From Sorex araneus (taxonomy: Eukaryota > Chordata > Mammalia > Eulipotyphla > Soricidae), in contig NC_073307.1 in assembly GCF_027595985.1 (NCBI RefSeq), forward strand, positions 121,623,678 to 121,687,677: DNA of 64,000 nt, given 5' to 3'. A program made the position numbers and the translations under genes. Shown one piece after another: positions 24,317 to 35,914 of this stretch. The notes below the pieces were generated by a model that saw only the letters and a program-made list of their open reading frames with translations, ran no database searches and was not told the origin of the DNA. Each line of letters opens with the position of its first letter. The stretch's first letter is position 1.

Positions 24317-25480
24317 TTGAGGGAAATCCCCCCACCCTACGAAGCTGCTCCACCCTTTCAGCCCAAGGTGACAGGACCTCCAGAGCCTCCCCACTCCCCG
24401 GCCTCACCATCAGCATTCCCTACCCCTAATATTGGGAGGTTGCTGGGACTTAGACCACCATGGCATGGAAAGAGACCCCTGAGAAGGAGCCCTCTCTACC
24501 ACGGAGGGGCTCCAAACCTCCCAGTTCAGGCATTGGTGGCACGGGGCCCAATGAGGAGCATATGTTCCACTATTGGCCCTTCTAGATAGTAAAACTATAA
24601 AACTGGAAGGCTCAAAATTCTCCCTTCTAGAGGATACCAGGTGCCTAACTGACTTGATCAGGTCCATCCTGCACACCATAGCCCCACCTGCGACAACTGT
24701 CCGCGGCTCCTTAACACTTTATTCACCACTGAAAAACGGGAGCAGATTCTCTCCGAGGCTGGGAAGAATGTTCCTGGGGACGACGGGCAACCAACAACTT
24801 TACCAGAAACTTGATTGATCAGCGGTTTCCTCTGGAATGGAGAACTGGGACTTTGAGGCTATGGGAGGTAGGGAGTATCTCCGAGTTTACCACCAGACTC
24901 TTGCATCAGGTCTTTGTGGGGCGACATGCACCCCATAAATTTAGCCAAGGTAAACACTGGAGTACAAGGAAATAGTGAAAGCCAGGCTGTGTATCTCAAG
25001 TGCCTCTATGATGCTTATAGACAATATACACCCTTGGGTCTCCGGACAGAAGAAAATCAGCCCGCCATTGTCATATCCTCTATTAACCAGACAGCCTCAG
25101 ATATCAGAAAGAAGTTGTATAAACAGGAAGGGCTGGGAAAATTGTCTGTCCTGCAACTGGTGAAAGTGGCAGAGAGGGTTGTTAATACCCGTGAGACTCC
25201 AGAGGAAAGGGAAGACTAGCTTAGGAAGGAAGAAAGGAAAGTGCAGGAGAGGATCAAGAAAGAAGACAGAGAGCACAAAAGGCAGGAGAATAGGTGGCAG
25301 CAGAAGGAAATGGTTCAGGTTTCACTAGTGGGAGTCCATTGGGGCTGGTCACAGTCCTAGGGTAGTCAACTCTAGGCGACCCCAGGGACCAGGGTCTCAC
25401 CCCCAGCTGAAGAGGGAGGAACGCACCTATTGTAAGGAACTCGAGCATTGAAAATGGAATGCCCAAAATGTCAGGGTCAG
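24317..25480 (+). pseudogene. ERV gag remnant
   Basis: 24317-24589 encodes a proline-rich stretch with a PPPY late-domain motif near its start, as in matrix/p12 regions. 24914-25219 holds a capsid-like segment with the conserved AYRQYTP and NTRETPEERE patterns. A highly charged linker follows, then a nucleocapsid trace with TYCKELEH where a CCHC zinc knuckle would be (second half lost). Frame changes and a stop interrupt it. Confidence 0.8.
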
Positions 25481-25559
25481 TGAGGGCAGGAAGACAGACC
25501 CAGATACAAGACTTGGGTTCTGCTAGCTGAAGGGGTTAGTAACTAGGGGGAATGGGGCT

Positions 25560-27300
25560 CACACGCTCTCCCCGAGTCTTGGGTAACTATAGATGTGGAG
25601 CAGAAGCCAGTGGGATGATGCTAGACACGGGATCCAACACTGTCTTAACCAAACACTCCGAGCCAATGTCTTGAAGGATCAGTTTGGTCAAAGGGGTGAT
25701 CGGTCCAAGATATATCAATGGACCTGTAAGCATCAGGTAGACCTGGGCCAGCATTGGGTGACTCATTCCTTCCTGTTGATTCCCAAGTGTTTGGCCCCTC
25801 TTTTGTGACAAAATCCATTGACCAAAGTGAGGGCTCATATACACTTCAAGCCAAATGGCATTCATGTGACAGATAGTCAAGGACAGTCCCTCTGTGTATT
25901 AACCCTATCCCTGGCAGATGAACATCACCTGTTTTCTGAATGAGGGCTCATCCACTTATCTGAGGAGATAAGTGGAGTCCTGAGGTGACATACTGGATTC
26001 AGACATACCCTGAAGCTTGGGCAGACAGAGCTGGGATCCGGCTGGCCAGTCACCAAGTCCCAGTAGTAGTGGAACTTAAAGTCAGCCTAGCCTGTTTGGG
26101 TCACCAGTACCCCTCACATCCACTGGCTTCTGAAAGAAGGGATACTTAGACCCTGTCACTCTGCTTGGAACACCCTGCTTCTCCTCATCAGGAAGCCTGT
26201 GGGGAAGGATTACAGGTCAGTACAGGATATAAAGGAGGTGAATAAGAGAGTAGAGGACATCCATCCTACAGTCCCCAATCCTTACATCCTGTTAATCCAT
26301 TTGCTGCCCTCCAAGTTTGGTATACAACCCTAGACTTGATATGCATTCTTTAGTATAGCTCTGGCACCCAGTAGCCAAGACATCTTCTTTGAGTGGCACG
26401 ACAAAAACACAGGAACTCCAGGGGAAGCTGACTTGGACTAGACTCCCTCGAGGCTTTAAAATCTCCAGTCCCCTGTTCAATGTGGCCTTACACCAGGAAT
26501 TTCACTCGTTTTGTAAGAATCATAGTAGTGCTACATTACTGCAGTATGTAGATGACTTACTTTTGGCAGCCCCCTCTGTGAACTTGTGTCTGCAAGCCAC
26601 TGGAGACCTCCTCCAGGAATTAGGGAGGCTAGGCTATTAGGCCAGGGCAAAGAAGGCCCAAATCTGCAAGTAGGCTGTTACCTATCTGGGCTGTGAGCTG
26701 AAAGAAGGAACCTGGTGGTTAGCAAAAGCCACGAAAGAGACTGTTCTCAGGCTCCCAGTCCCTACCTCAGCTACGGAAGTCCGTGAGTTCCTGAGGACAG
26801 CCATATACTGCTGACTGTGGATATAGGATATGCTGAGACAGTGAAGCCTCTGTATGAGGCCACCAGAGACAGGAATCCCTGGGTCTGGGGCCTGACCAAC
26901 AGAGAGCCTTTAAAGAGCTCAAGACCACTCTCCTAAGGGCCCCAGCCCTAGCACTTCCCAACCCCTTCAGCCTCCCCATAGATGAGAAGGGAATAGCTAA
27001 GAAGGTGCTGATGCAGCACCTGGGGCCCTGGAAGTGTCCAGTTGCCTGTCTGTCTAAAAGAGTAGACCTTTTGCAGCAGGCTGGCCACCTTGCCTGTGGA
27101 TCATAGCGGCAGTTGCTCTTATCATAAGGAACACACTTTTGGGCTACACCTAAAAGTGGTGACACTCCATGCAATAGAGAATGTCCTAAGACAACCACAG
27201 GGCAGGTGGATGACCAATGCCAGGATGACTCACTACCAGGAACTCTTGTTGGATACACCCCACATCACCTTCACCAAGACAACAACCTGAATCTGGCCAC
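25560..27300 (+). pseudogene. ERV pro-pol remnant (protease, RT, RNase H)
   Basis: The protease active site reads LDTGS at about 25621. RT traces: [13 protein letters not shown] (26200-26230), LPRGFKISSPLFNVALHQEF (26445), and the catalytic YVDDLL (about 26548). RNase H region: [14 protein letters not shown] (26950), then RWMTNARMTHYQELLLDT (27210-27255). Stops and shifts occur throughout. The integrase is not found. Confidence 0.82.
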
Positions 27301-27697
27301 TCTGCTACCAACACCAGCAGAGATGTTTGTGTGTGGCACTAGGTGAAGAGAATTGCTTCTGTGCTGATCACTCCTGAGTAATTACAGATTCTACGGCCAA
27401 GGTCTGGGAAAGACTAGCCAAGAGAAAAAGGGAGAGGGAAGCAAATGAGGTTTAACAGGTCTCCTTGGCTGACCACCTTGATTTTCACGTTACTTGGGCC
27501 CCTTCTAATTCTCCATCTCATTTTAACACTTAGACCTTGCATCCTTAATAAATTGGTAGCATTTAGAAAGGACAGAATAAACACAGTATAGTTGATGGTC
27601 CTCAGGCAGGACTACCAGCAGCTCCCAAACCTGGGAGGCCTATAACTGAGTGGTCAGAATGAGGAAGATTCTCATTATGAACAACAAAAAAGGGAGA

Positions 27698-28195
27698 TGT
27701 TAGGGCCAGCTCAGCCGAAGAATTCCCACGACGGGGTGTGTGAATTCCTTTGGGTGGCCTAGGCCTCTTCCAGGAACAAGGAACTAGCTTTTTTCTGGTA
27801 AGCAAGGATAGAGGGTTACAAAACTGTTCAAATAGAAAAGCCAGATGGTTGTCAAAGATTAGGTCTTCAGAATGAAGTTAGGTATCCGGAATGTAACTGC
27901 CAGGAGGTGGGCTGGATGATACGGGCCTAAAAGTATGTACTCTATAGATAGTAGAAAATTGCTGAGTGATGCTCACTTCCTAAAATGAAAGTTGCTGAGC
28001 AATGCACACTTGCTAAAATGAAAGTATAAGAAGTTGCTGAATCCAGTGCTGGGGGTCCTTGTTGAAACCCGCTGCACTGGCAGATACTTGACCCCAGCTA
28101 GCTGGAATAATAAACCTCACTGTGTGATTTGCAGGATGGGACAGGACAGGCTCTGTTCTCTGTCCTTGAGAGGTGGTCGACTCCGGACCCTAACA
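27698..28195 (+). repeat. 3' LTR
   Basis: 498 bp, starting TGTTAGGG and ending CCCTAACA, perfect terminal inverted repeats. It contains AATAAA at 28109-28114 and an imperfect internal repeat 'gttgctgagyratgc' (27957-28040). It is preceded directly by the polypurine tract. Confidence 0.93.
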
Positions 28196-28209
28196 AAACA
28201 AGACATAAA

Positions 28210-28440
28210 ATAGCGTGCCAATTCTGTATTTATTTTGAAAAATTTTAATTTTGAGTTGTACTGTAAATAATGGTTTCTCACGGACATTGATATGACACCA
28301 CACCCATCACCAGTGTACCTGTTTCTCCTCCTCCCTTCACCTGCCCTCCAGTGCATTGTCTGAATCAGTTCCCCAGTATCTTGCTCTCAGATTTTTGTTG
28401 CTCCCTCACTGTGTATCTTTGAAAAACAAATAGATAGATT
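28210..28440 (-). mobile_element. Antisense L1 3' UTR
   Basis: 'gtaaataatggtttctcac', 'acaccacacccatcaccag' and 'tgaatcagttccccagtat' match 46440-46620, which continues into L1 ORF2. Confidence 0.65.
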
Positions 28441-28679
28441 CAGAATTGCCACAGGGCCTGTCATTTTACTTCCAGATTTATATTCCAGGACTGTGCTAAA
28501 CTTGAACATCAATGTTACAGAAGAATTATTTTTAATATTCCCAATTGAATATGGACAACAAATAGAAGATTCATGTATCATTTATTAAATGTAATGTATC
28601 AATACAGGAGGCATTATTTAATATTCAAAATAAATAATATTTAAAATAAAAAGCAACTACAATCAATGAGGTAAAAGAG

Positions 28680-29140
28680 GGCAGGCTGGAGAGGTGGCAG
28701 GGACTCTGGTGACAATGGTCTTGATACTGGTGTTTCAACATTGTATGCCTGAAATAATTCTCTTATGAACAGCTTTGTAAATCATGGTGTCTTAATAAAA
28801 TCTTTTTGATTAAAAAAATCGGTGAGATACAGAATATTCTTTCACATGGGTGAATCTGAATACCTCAAGATAAATGAAAGAAGTCAGTTATGAAAGACAG
28901 GATTCTGTTTAATTTGAAAGTGTAAAGTAGGAAAATACATTGAGATAGGGAGTTGAAGTATAGGAAGTCAGGCAAACAGAGCGGAGCTGGGAGATTGTTG
29001 GGAGATAAATGATCACAATAGCTATTTAGTTTCTTTTGAGACTAATGAAAACATAATACAAACAATTGTATTACTAGAGCCCACAATGGATAAATTATAT
29101 AATATGTGAATTATATTTTAATAAAAGTGTTTTGAATTTA
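28680..29140 (+). mobile_element. Old L1 3' UTR pieces
   Basis: 28680-28810 ends 'gctttgtaaatcatggtgtcttaataaaa'. 28820-29140 ends 'gtgaattatattttaataaaag' then an A-rich run. Two adjacent sense 3' ends of old L1-type elements. Confidence 0.55.
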
Positions 29141-29315
29141 AAAAAAGAAGAAACAAAGACACATAATGCTCTTTAACTTCAAGCTATTTTACAAAGGGTT
29201 GTAATAAAAAATGGTTTTGGAGCAAATACACACACTCAGACCAATAGAATAAAATAAAACCTAATATATATACATATATATAGAGACACACACACAAGCA
29301 GAAGCACCTGATATT

Positions 29316-29530
29316 TTGACATTTTATTTTATTTTATTATATATTAAGATAGCATGATTTACATAGTTATTATTAGCTGACTTTTAGAAGTACAAAGTCT
29401 CAACACCAATCCCTCCAGTGGTGTTGACTTTCCTGCTCTGATGTCCAGGTTTTTCTCCCAAACCCCAGACATACTCCTGGACAGACACATTTCTAAATTT
29501 GATTGTTTTAGTTTAGATTTTTACCTTAAA
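29316..29530 (-). mobile_element. Antisense old L1-type 3' end
   Basis: Matches 1060-1260 (shared 'gacacatttctaaatttgattgtt'). Confidence 0.5.
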
Positions 29531-29589
29531 ATATAGCATATATATTTATATATATCATATATATATACCCCATAAGTTAATAAGTTCTG

Positions 29590-30235
29590 ATAAGATAGTC
29601 TCTTGCTCCCTTGCCTGGCTGTCTTCACCAAGGCCCCTCAGAGGGGGTGGGTTTCAGTTTCCCTCCTCGCCCTGAACAGAGCTTCATGTGGCTGAAGACC
29701 TCTGGAGCCTTGCTCAAGGCCCCTCTCCACACGTTCGGTCAAGCCTCACACATGAAGAAACCAGCAGAGGAACCCAGGTGTGTGGGACCTGAGGTCAAGA
29801 CCTCCAAGCCTGCTTTGATTGGAACTGGGCCTCTTCCGCCCAGATTTCCCATTTTCCAGTAGCTAGGCAGTCACACCCAGGGGCTGCCCCTGGCGCTGTG
29901 TAATCCCACCAATGGCCAACATCCAGAGACTATAAAACCAAGCTCCCAGAAGCTTTGTGGCCACATGAAAACTTAAAGCCTAGTTCTCCCTCTGGGAGAG
30001 CCTGGCAAGCTTTCGAGTGTTTTCTGTCCCCATGGGAGAATCTCGCAAACTCCCCATGGTGTATTCATATGCCAAAACCAGTAATAATGATGGATCTCAT
30101 TCCCCTAACCCTGAAAAAGCCTCCAGTGTGGCACCATTGGAAAGGACAAGTAAAGGGAGGCTTCTAAAATCTCAGGGCTAGGATGAATAGAGACGTTACT
30201 GAGACTGCTCAAGAAATTCAACGGGAAGATCAACG

Positions 30236-30279
<44 letters not shown>

Positions 30280-30280
30280 T
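29590..30280 (+). mobile_element. Long element: unrelated ~380 bp head joined to the RTE-type SINE tail
   Basis: The first part (29590-29975) is GC-rich, unlike a tRNA, and contains a TATA-like CTATAAAACC near 29931. From about 29980 it reads like the distal body of the local SINE: 'gagagcctggcaagct', 'gtattcatatgcc', 'agtaataatgatgg'. It ends with 'gagacgttactgagac', 'gatcaacggg' and a (GAT)n run at 30238-30279. A second copy is at 40600-41235. No open frame is shared. It is probably a non-autonomous element using RTE machinery. Confidence 0.65.
30238..30279. repeat. (GAT)n microsatellite
   Basis: About 14 uninterrupted GAT units form the 3' tail of the long RTE-tailed element. Confidence 0.95.
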
Positions 30281-30419
30281 ACCCCATCTCTGAAATTTTT
30301 GAATTATTGGGTTCAAAGGTAACACTGTTTTCACTCCTCTGAGAAACCTTCAGACTAGGCTGAACAGACAAGATTTCTACCAGAAGTGAATGAGATCTTC
30401 TTTTCCACTACATAGTGCC

Positions 30420-31367
30420 AACATAAATTGTTCCCAATTTTTTAGAATATGTGTGCCATTTGTACTGGTGTCAGATGATATCTCATTGTCTTCTTTTAAA
30501 AATTTTTCTAATAATAAATTATGATTATTTTTTTCATATGTCTTCTTTTCATGAACCTTTCAGTTATTTTCATCAGAGAAGTGTCTGTTAATTTCCTTTC
30601 TTCATTTTTGGATGGATAGGGCTTGTGGATATGTTTTATTACTAATCTCTAATTAAAAATTGAATCACTTCCTCATGTCCTCTTTTATTTCATGGAGTAG
30701 CATTTTATAGTTTTCTTTGTAGAGGTCCTTTACTTCTTTAGTTAAGCTGATTCCAAGGTACTTGATTTTCTGGGACACGATTGTGAATGGGATTACTTTT
30801 TTAATGGACCTTTCCTCTGTTTCATTGTTTTCAAATAGGAAGGTCATGGATTTTTGGGTATTGATTTTATAGCCTGCAACTTTACTATACAAGTCTATTG
30901 TTTCTGGGTTTTTTTTTCTTTTTGGGTCACACCTGGCGGTGATGCACAGGGGTTACTCCTGGCTCTGCACTCAGGAATTACCCCTGGCTGTGCTCAGGGG
31001 ACCATATGGGATGCTGGGATTTGAACCCGGGTCGGCCGCGTGCAAGGCAAACGCCCTACCCGCTGTGCTATCTCTCCAGCCCCACAAGTCTATTGTTTCT
31101 AAGAGTTTCTTGGTAGAGGTTTTAGGCTTCTCTAGATATAGTATAATGTTGTCTGCAAATAGTGAGAGTTTGATTTCTTCTTTTCCTACCTGGATGCCCT
31201 TAATATCAACCCTTTATCAGATGGGTATTGGGTTAATATCCTTTCCCATTCTGTAGATTGTCTTTGTATTCTGGTCACTGTATCTTTTGCAGTGCAGAAG
31301 CTTCTTATTAATATAGTCCCATTTATTTATCTCTGTTTCTACTTGCTTGGCCAGTGGCATGTCATCT
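30420..31367 (-). mobile_element. Antisense L1 pieces in rearranged order
   Basis: 30660-31190 matches 17190-17525 of the large L1 ([28 protein letters not shown] frame). 31198-31367 matches 16432-16600. In L1 order these should be the other way round, so two separate fragments abut. A SINE lies at 30906-31083. 30420-30660 is an older L1 C-terminal piece. Confidence 0.75.
30906..31083 (-). mobile_element. tRNA-headed SINE with A-rich tail, nested in L1
   Basis: The element is antisense. A T-rich start (30907-30925) is followed by the body complement and then the tRNA-like head complement (B box GAACCCGGGTCGG on the plus strand), ending CTCCAGCCCC. A perfect 17-bp target duplication ACAAGTCTATTGTTTCT lies at 30889-30905 and 31084-31100. 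The interrupted sequence is L1 ORF2. Confidence 0.92.
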
Positions 31368-31575
31368 TTGAGGGCGGCCTTCACTTCCATTTTCCTCAGG
31401 AATGTCCAGCAAAGCCCTCTGCAGAATTATTTTGAGTCTCCTTCTTTGCTGTTTTTTCTGCTTTCTAAAAGAGCCAACAAAGAAGTAAATGATGGGATTG
31501 GCACAGCTATTAACACAGGAGAGTACCTCTGTCGCTAGATGAAATGTGAGGCTGTCTATACTATTCAGCATTCTT

Positions 31576-31753
31576 TTCTTTGTTTTGCTTTTTGGGTCAC
31601 ACCCAGCAATGCACAGGGGTCACTCCTGGCTAATACACTCAGGAATCACCCCTGGTGGTGCTCAGGGGACCATATGGGATGCTGGGATTTGAACCCGGGT
31701 CGGACACATGCAAGGCAAACGCCCTACCCACTGTGCTATCACTCCAGCCCCTG
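31576..31753 (-). mobile_element. tRNA-headed SINE with A-rich tail, inside the MRGPR pseudogene
   Basis: Same family and orientation as 30906-31083. It is flanked by TTCAGCATTCTT at 31564-31575 and 31754-31765, a 12-bp perfect duplication of receptor coding sequence. Confidence 0.92.
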
Positions 31754-31765
31754 TTCAGCATTCTT

Positions 31766-31938
31766 TTTTTTTAATTCTTTTATTGATTCACCATGTGGAA
31801 AGTTACAAAGCTTTCAGGTTTAAGTCTCAGTTTTACAATGCTCAAACACCCATCCCTTCACCAGTGCACATATTCCACCACCAAGAATCACGATATACCT
31901 CCTCCCTTCCCCCACCTCCCCTGCCTCCCACCCCACAA
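31766..31938 (-). mobile_element. L1-type 3' end inserted beside the SINE in the MRGPR pseudogene
   Basis: On the plus strand it starts T-rich, then 'tattgattcaccatgtggaaag' and 'gctttcaggtttaagtctcag', the complement of the 3' end seen at 14330, 21440, 23250 and 51050. It is flanked by CAGCATTCTT at 31756-31765 and 31939-31948, so it used the same target as the SINE. Confidence 0.85.
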
Positions 31939-32716
31939 CAGCATTCTTATTGAGGGTATGAGGAAGCAGCAGATGAGAAAGTAGGCCACAGATGAGAAAG
32001 ACCAGCACTATGAGCCCGATGGTCACATACAGCCTGGTCGGCTTCCTCTTCTGGGAGCCACACAGCAATCTGGTCAGCAGCGCCAGGCTGGAGACTAATA
32101 GAAGCACAGAGCAGAAAACCAGCCATGTGGCAATGCTTAGATCAGTTAGCTCACACAAATATTCATCATACCTTCCACTCAGGTAGCCACAGAATGTCAT
32201 TCTCAGGATGCTTAGGGGCAGGCACAGGGCCCAAAGCAGGGCACACACAGCAGCAGATAAGTATTTTGGGCGGTGGCTATAGTACCAGATGGGCTTTAGG
32301 ACAGACAGGAAGCGCTCAGTACTAATGGCAGTGATAATGCTCAGGCTTGTAATATAAGGAAAGATAAATTATGCACAAAAATCGAAGAGTGTATCCATAA
32401 AAATCTGTAATCCTGTAAGATTGATCTAATGGACAATGCCATCCAGATGAAGAGAAAGACAAAACCAGCTATTGCCAAGTTGAGGATGTAGATGGAGAAA
32501 GCATTCCTCTGAATATGGAAGCCCAGGAGCCAGAGCACAACTGCATTTCCTGCCAGCCCCACCAGCGTAACGATACATTCCAGAATCCTTGTGATGATGT
32601 AAGCCTTCTTGATTGTTTGTAGAAAGTTCACCCAGTCACTTTCATCCTGTGTTGTGCTTACTGTCACCCAGGTTGTCACAGTTGTATTCAGCCTCAGATA
32701 TTCTCCAGTGGTGTTC

Positions 32717-35529
32717 CTGGGAACATAAAACATAGAGAAGAGTTTTTATTATCATCACTGATTCTCATGGATGTATTGCTGCCCGTGATACATCCCATGA
32801 AGTGACATACATATTATAGAAGAGAGAAACTGAAATTGGGAGAGATTAAAATAGTTTAAGGAGTCCACACAACTTTGGAGTTTTCTACTTGTATTCAATC
32901 TGATCTGATTAAATCTTGGAATTTCTTCCTGAATTACGACTCTTCGCAAACAGGAAATATTTCAGGTTCCTGATTTTTCCACTTCCTAGGCCATGCCACA
33001 TTGCACAGTGTCAGGAGGAGACAATTCAGGGCAGGCTGTGAGAGACAGCAGCAGGACTCTTGAGCCCAGCAGATCTCTGTTCTGACCTGAGGATCCTCTT
33101 CCCCAGACAAATGAAGGAATAAGACCCTGTTATGTCTAGTCTTTCAGGCCCCTCATGTCAGCCCTCTGAAAACAACAAACTCTCTTTTCATGGGCTTTAG
33201 TATGTTCCAAATACCAATCATTTGTGATGGACATACTGGATATTTAGGAGAAGTTATTCAACAAATGTGTAAAGAACTAGTGAGGGGGAAGTTTCAAAGC
33301 AAGGTAAAGTTGGATCAAATGTAAATTATACATCAAATGGAATAGTCACCATATTAAAGTATACATAATATAATGAAAATGATTATATTTTATTCTACTG
33401 TGGAAATCTCTTATTTCTTTGAGAGTATATTTTACACTTTCGTAATAATTATTTCTGGCCTCCATGGACTCCAAAACCTAGGAGATTATAGTTGGTTCAT
33501 GGAAAGTTTATCATGAGAATTAAAATTTTTTTACCAATTATTTTAGTATGGATAAGGTCAGTTTGGCAAAGGAGAAGTCTGGTTGAATCAGTGGCATCAT
33601 TATTTACTGAATTCTCTTCTATATGAAGGTATATAGAGAGTGGTGTTTTGAGTTTTGAAAAGGCATTTTTATAAAGGAATCCTACAGAAGGAAGTGAGAT
33701 ATTGGAAAGGTGCTTTTACCCTGATTTTTGGGGATTAGACTGCAGATACTCATGTGAACTCCAACTTGGGAATAGATGGCAAGGCTATTTGAACAAGAGC
33801 TACTGATTTAAAGCTACTTAAGATAAAATCTCTCTGGGCTTCTTTAGAAAAAATTCATCTAAGAGTTACAGCAGTGGTGACAGTAAGAAGGTCACTGCAA
33901 GGCTGCGTAGAGGGTCTCTTTGGTGATGGGGTAATGTTTGGTGACTGAAACATTACAGAGGATGTGGCAAGTAAGAAACACTCCTGGATGTAGGAATTTC
34001 ACCCTTCTACTCAATACTGGAGCATTTAAAACAAAAACTAATCAAAGGGAATAGAGTATTAATTTATTGCCATAATTTTCAGTTAGAGAAAAGGAAACAG
34101 AAGTACCAAGTGTTTGATCTATAGGTCCCATGTTTCATGAAAATAACTGCTATGGTGTTCCTTGAATAGATTGTGTCCAAATGTTTTCCCTTAACAAACC
34201 TGCAGATATACTTACATGATAGAATGGAATATATCTGAGGATAAGGCAAAGAAGGAAGCCAGACATTTTCATCAAAATCCCAGGAAGAATATCACAGTCT
34301 GGTGTTTTGCTATTGTTAGGTAAAACAGAAGTGAAAAAGAAAAAAGCTGTGAACAGAAGCAGATAATTCATGCGGTGGGGCACTGAGTATAGAGAAGTAA
34401 ACTAGGAGAAAACTGGGTGTTACTAGAAATCTCTTGAGCAAAAATAATCAAAACATGAGCCCTTTTCTGCTAAGAACAGATAACCATTTCCCCACAAAGG
34501 GGAAGATTCACATAGCATGAGGCCTCTCAGTTCAAAGAGTTTTCTTTCCTCCAGCATTGAAAGGACTGAATTAACAATCAAGTATCTCTTGGTTCTGCCA
34601 TTCATGGTGGCCTGTGAGGAGATGGAAAAAAACCAAATAACATTGTTCTCCATTAAGGCACCTGTGCTTTTTATTCATTATACTGAAGAGTAGAAGAAGT
34701 CACAATTAGTGGTTGTCTTTTCCAAATGTAATTAAAAGTATATAATCTTCTGTTCTTATCATCAAACCCCATTTGGTATAGATATATCCTATACTTACTC
34801 TTCATCCAGGGAGAGAAATCTCTGTGCCTCATGGGTGGACACTCATTACTTATGACCCTGGTGAAATCTGGAAAATGGAGGCACTTGTAGGAGAGTGAGT
34901 TGACAACCTCTCCCCGTGTGGTTGTGAGTTGACAGAAACTGTGATGGTCTACCTGAGACATAGCTTATCTCTGGTGTGCTTTCCTACACTCCTAGCTATA
35001 CCCAACAACTACACAGAGAAGTACAGCCATAACTCTTTCTGACTTTTGGCTAACTTATGTTTCTTTTATCTTTCAAGTATAGTGAAATCATGGCTCTTTG
35101 CTATTAATTTTATTTATGTTCTGTCTACTATTTCATGCAAATTTACCTAGACCTCCCCTTTTGTTAAAATTTTCCTTGACTAAATTCTTCTTGTTATTCT
35201 ATTTTAGGTTATGTGTATGTGCATGCATGTGTGTATATGTGTGTCTCTCTGTGTGTGTATAAGAAAAAGAACTTTTTCAAGGTAAAACAGAGGACAAGAT
35301 TATTCACCACAATTTTGGCAAGGGATACATACATTTAGATTTCTCTGCTAATAAATCAGAAAAACAACATACTCTTCCCATGATAGCAAATTTGAATTGG
35401 GTGAAGGATAGAATGAGAAGAGGTTACAGTTAAAGCAAACACTCTTGGTTTTCCTTTTAGATATTCAGTGAAGTCTACCAACCATCAAAAGCACAAATGT
35501 GACTTGGGAATAAAATTGATTAAACATAC
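32717..35529 (-). other. Intron and flank of the second MRGPR pseudogene (duplicated block B)
   Basis: This region lies between the conserved acceptor (32717) and the candidate leader exon (35530). It has no coding signal. It is collinear with block A (3540-6240), and in parts with block C (42990-43300 and 43640-43850 around the 'agagggtct/gggtct...tggtg' and 'agaaggtgg/gaggagatgg' motifs). It carries no young SINE. A short TG/TA-rich microsatellite lies near 35210-35260. Confidence 0.55.
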
Positions 35530-35745
35530 CTTTCCTCCATTCTTCCTTAGAAGTAACAAGTTGACTTGTGTCGAAATGAAGAATGTTCAGAGATTTAGGA
35601 TGGTTCAAAATGCTTCTCTGCCCAAAAGCTGAGCCTGTGGAGGAATGGAACTGGGTGCAGGAGGGAAGATTATCAAGTTTCCAAACAGGTCTTGTGATTT
35701 CCTCCCAGTAAGATAACTGTAAATGCCATATAGTCTTGACCATTC
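35530..35745 (-). other. Candidate 5' untranslated exon, paralogous to 45245-45420
   Basis: The minus strand ends in GGAGGAAAG before GTATGTTT (donor at 35529). It matches the block at 45245 and precedes the MRGPR pseudogene at 31.4-32.7 kb. It contains no meaningful reading frame. It is likely a non-functional leader exon, since the downstream coding exon is broken. Confidence 0.35.
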
Positions 35746-35914
35746 AGGATCCATCTCTCAACAGTTGATCTGATTTATTCCCTATCTCTCAAACTAGGCA
35801 TCCTCACGCTATTTGGTGTACTTCCTTGTATGACAATTGTCAGTGTCAGCTATATGCCTGGACACTAGTACCAAGCAATGAGAATAGACATTTATTTATC
35901 TAAGTGACATTGTG

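Larger units (their letters stand above)
24116..28195 (+). mobile_element. Class I (gammaretrovirus-like) endogenous retrovirus, env-less and decayed
   Basis: A partial 5' LTR, gag, protease, RT and RNase H remnants, a polypurine tract (27686-27697, AAAAAAGGGAGA) and a full 3' LTR lie in order on the plus strand. The U5/primer-binding site/leader is missing: LTR-like sequence passes directly into gag. No integrase or env segment was found between about 27300 and the polypurine tract, so a large 3' deletion is likely. All genes carry stops and shifts. Placement in class I rests on the gag capsid and RT motifs. Confidence 0.88.
31368..32716 (-). pseudogene. MRGPRX-like pseudogene interrupted by a SINE and an L1 3' end
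   Basis: Reading the minus strand from 32716: N-terminal region with NTTGEY and [11 protein letters not shown]1 with [14 protein letters not shown], and TM2 with [13 protein letters not shown] frameshift follows near 32360. TM3 then gives SIITAISTERFLSVL (E-R retained), TM4 starts ALLWALCLPLSIL, and TM5-TM6 carry TRLYVTIGLIVLVFLICG. The gene is broken between TM6 and TM7 by two insertions at one site (31576-31753 and 31766-31938). TM7 resumes with [16 protein letters not shown] and a basic tail. The start codon aligned with the first pseudogene's ATG has become CTG; the upstream ATGs in the open frame lie in the intron. Three independent lesions make this a pseudogene. It retains N in NPIIY, unlike the intact copy. 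Confidence 0.93.

Noticed and set aside
26767-27258. 163-codon minus-strand frame in the ERV
   Set aside because: It is the antisense shadow of the RNase H region of pol.
30238-30279. CRISPR-like or coding Asp/Ile repeat
   Set aside because: It is a plain GAT microsatellite at the 3' end of a retrotransposon in a mammalian genome.
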